Assembly (NCBI GenBank): GCA_050290265.1
Contig: JBNKHI010000053.1
Span: forward strand, 1-24,106
Reading direction: 5' to 3'
DNA from: JBNKFV01 sp050290265
GTDB taxonomy: Bacteria > Pseudomonadota > Gammaproteobacteria > Pseudomonadales > Cellvibrionaceae
DNA length: 24,106 nucleotides
Made by a program: the position numbers and the translations under genes. A model generated the notes under the pieces. It ran no database searches. It was not told the DNA's origin and saw nothing but the letters and a program-made list of their open reading frames with translations. Below are positions 22,576 to 24,106 of the stretch, piece by piece (position 1 is the first letter of the stretch; each line of letters opens with the position of its first letter).

Positions 22576-23121
22576 ATGAGTGTACAGAACGTATCGGCGA
22601 GTGAGTTTGCCCAGAAAATGCATCAAAACGAAGACCTGTTAGTGGTCGACCTGCGGACGTCCGCAGAAGTGGCAACAGAATGCCTGGAAAATTGCTTGCA
22701 CTTACCCGTTCAAGAAATTACGCCTGAACGCTTGCAGAAACAAATGCGCGACAAAGGTATAGCCGCCAACACGCCCGTTTACTTGTTATGCCAAAGTGGT
22801 AAACGCGCAACCATGGCCGTTGAAAAATTAGCATCGTGTTCGGACCTATCGCTAGTGGTTTTGGATGGCGGACTGAATGCAATAAAGGCGCAAGGTACAC
22901 CACTACAGCGCGGAACAAGAAATGTTATGTCGTTGGAAAGACAGGTTCGCTTGACGACAGGTCTGCTGGTGGTATTAGGCGTAGCTCTTGGCTTCACAGT
23001 CCATAGTGGGTTTTATTTGTTGTCTGCATTCGTCGGCGCAGGTTTGGTTTTTGCGGGCATTACCGATACCTGTGCCATGGCGATGATTCTGGCTCGTATG
23101 CCTTGGAATACCAAGGCTTAA
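22576..23121 (+). CDS. Rhodanese-DUF2892 fusion (membrane-linked sulfurtransferase)
   Basis: A 181-residue protein. The frame extends back to a TTG at 22552, but the ATG at 22576 has a GGAG 11 bases upstream and is preferred. Residues 1-105 form a rhodanese domain with the active-site loop CQSGKRA (Cys72), which carries persulfide sulfur to an acceptor. Residues about 115-181 are a DUF2892 membrane domain with two hydrophobic segments and the hallmark FVGAGLVFAGITDTCAMAMILARMPWN. The fusion is common in BigR-type operons, where it probably moves sulfur near the membrane between persulfide dioxygenase and thiosulfate formation. It begins 14 bases after bigR and is followed 14 bases later by the TauE/SafE gene. 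Confidence 0.92.
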   Translation: MSVQNVSASEFAQKMHQNEDLLVVDLRTSAEVATECLENCLHLPVQEITPERLQKQMRDKGIAANTPVYLLCQSGKRATMAVEKLASCSDLSLVVLDGGLNAIKAQGTPLQRGTRNVMSLERQVRLTTGLLVVLGVALGFTVHSGFYLLSAFVGAGLVFAGITDTCAMAMILARMPWNTKA

Positions 23122-23135
23122 ATAAGGAAAGTACA

Positions 23136-23951
23136 GTGACTATTGCTATCGGCTTAATCATAGGCATTGTCCTGGGCTTAACTGGCGCAGGGGGCTCGGT
23201 ATTCGCAGTGCCGTTGTTCCTACTGCTCACTACGATGAGCGCAAGTGATGCCATGGGAATTGCGTTAGGGGCCGTAGCCGTCAGTGCAGTTTATGGCACA
23301 CTCGCTTATGGCCGACAAAAAGTATTGTGGACGCCCGCCCTGCTTCTCGCCACCGGGGGAATGATCACAGCACCTGCCGGCAAATGGCTATCACAACAAA
23401 TCAACGAGAATATTTTAGTCACTGGTTTTAGTTTGCTCGCTGTGATTATTGCTGCGCGGATGTGGCAGCAAGGCAAGTTACAACATACGGACGCGATGGT
23501 TGTACGTGGAAATTTAAGTGATGGTGATAAGCCCATCGGGCTGCTGTGTCGCATGAGTCCAACAGGGCAATTCCAACTCAAACCTCGGTGTATGACAGGC
23601 CTAATCACCGGTGGACTCATCATTGGTTTTATGTCCGGTTTATTCGGCGTAGGTGGCGGCTTTTTGATTGTTCCATTGCTCATTTACTTAAGTCAGCTGG
23701 ATATGCGCGTTGCCGTTGCCACATCACTTTTTGTGATTGCCGTAATCAGCACGTCAGGTTTCGTCAGCCATTTACTACTCACACCCCAGATGGATTGGAA
23801 CAACCTGTTATTCATTATGCTGGCTAGCATCGGCGGCATGATGTTAAGTCAGCTTTTTAGTCAAAAAATTGCCGGGCCCATGTTGCAGAAAATTTTTGCC
23901 ATTTCATTGTTATTGGTATCACTCCTAACGCTATTGGAGAAGCTGTTATGA
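23136..23951 (+). CDS. TauE/SafE family sulfur-anion exporter
   Basis: A 271-residue inner-membrane transporter. The frame opens at 23103 with a TTG inside the rhodanese gene, but the GTG at 23136 has AAGGA 7 bases upstream and begins MTIAIGLIIGIVLGLTGAGGS, so I chose it. The family's duplicated fold is visible: GLTGAGGSVFAVPLFLLL near the N-terminus and GLFGVGGGFLIVPLLIYL in the second half, with about eight hydrophobic segments. Family members export sulfite, sulfoacetate or related anions. In this operon the likely job is removing sulfite or thiosulfate made by sulfide oxidation. Its stop overlaps the next start as ATGA, so translation is coupled to the persulfide dioxygenase gene. Confidence 0.9.
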   Translation: MTIAIGLIIGIVLGLTGAGGSVFAVPLFLLLTTMSASDAMGIALGAVAVSAVYGTLAYGRQKVLWTPALLLATGGMITAPAGKWLSQQINENILVTGFSLLAVIIAARMWQQGKLQHTDAMVVRGNLSDGDKPIGLLCRMSPTGQFQLKPRCMTGLITGGLIIGFMSGLFGVGGGFLIVPLLIYLSQLDMRVAVATSLFVIAVISTSGFVSHLLLTPQMDWNNLLFIMLASIGGMMLSQLFSQKIAGPMLQKIFAISLLLVSLLTLLEKLL

Positions 23952-24106
23952 TTTTTCGACAACTGTTTGATCAAACCTCATCAACTTATACTTATTTATT
24001 GGGTGATGAAACCTCACGCCAAGCCGTACTTATCGATCCGGTTGCAGAAAAAACCGAAGAATACCTGCAATTAATCAGTGAATTAAATTTAACATTAACC
24101 CTCGCG
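23948..24106 (+). CDS. ETHE1/Blh-like persulfide dioxygenase (partial, N-terminus only)
   Basis: The ATG at 23948-23950 overlaps the TauE stop (ATGA). The 53 visible residues begin MIFRQLFDQTSSTYTYLLGD and continue with AVLIDPVAEKTEEYLQLI, which matches the start of ETHE1-type metallo-beta-lactamase-fold persulfide dioxygenases. The THxHxDH metal motif would come next and is cut off by the window edge. The enzyme oxidises glutathione persulfide to sulfite, and is the usual partner of BigR and rhodanese in sulfide detoxification. Confidence 0.85.
   Translation, partial: MIFRQLFDQTSSTYTYLLGDETSRQAVLIDPVAEKTEEYLQLISELNLTLTLA

Overview
The window looks like a moderate-GC chromosomal segment of a Gammaproteobacterium, probably marine and near the Cellvibrionales/OM60-type groups. 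The reasons are the leuC-leuD-leuB order with a divergent LysR regulator, a TIGR04219-type outer-membrane barrel, a TonB-dependent receptor next to a catabolic cluster, and a BigR-type sulfide operon. The placement is inferred from gene families, not from a marker gene. No tRNA, rRNA, CRISPR array, insertion sequence or phage gene was seen.

Layout. (1) 1-3598, minus strand: leucine biosynthesis, leuC, leuD, then a secreted PEBP/YbhB-like protein, then leuB (cut by the left edge). A LysR regulator (3757-4635, plus) diverges from leuC. (2) 4795-5556, plus: an outer-membrane beta-barrel protein preceded by a long palindrome and followed by a bidirectional terminator. (3) 5642-13457, minus: seven closely packed catabolic genes. 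In transcription order they are a LigF-like GST, a divergent GST overlapping it by one base, an acyl-CoA ligase, a PQQ/haem c alcohol dehydrogenase, a Nu-class (YfcG-like) GST, an amidohydrolase and a second LigF-like GST. A TonB-dependent receptor (13739-16171, minus) lies upstream with its own terminator. (4) 16475-20239, minus: uracil-DNA glycosylase and a large GGDEF/EAL membrane protein. (5) 20850-22049, plus: an MFS transporter. (6) 22265-24106, plus: an ArsR/BigR-type repressor, a rhodanese-DUF2892 protein, a TauE/SafE exporter and the start of an ETHE1-like persulfide dioxygenase (cut by the right edge).

The standout is region 3. Two GSTs carry the N-terminal pattern of LigF beta-etherase, the sphingomonad enzyme that cleaves beta-aryl ethers of lignin dimers with glutathione. 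A third, translationally coupled GST has lost those motifs and could be a heterodimer partner, as in the described BaeA/BaeB enzyme. A Nu-class GST matches the type known to remove glutathione from the resulting thioether. The PQQ dehydrogenase could oxidise a substrate alcohol, and the acyl-CoA ligase plus amidohydrolase could activate and cleave an aroyl-acetate side chain. Together with the TonB receptor this reads as a candidate uptake-and-degradation locus for lignin-like aryl ethers outside the Alphaproteobacteria, with PQQ chemistry possibly replacing the usual NAD-dependent dehydrogenases. The assignment is inference from family membership and clustering. The receptor and GST-operon upstream regions share a similar imperfect palindrome that could be a common operator.

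Region 6 is a recognisable sulfide/persulfide detoxification operon: sensor-repressor, sulfurtransferase, sulfur-anion exporter and persulfide dioxygenase, with a promoter overlapping an AT-rich palindrome.
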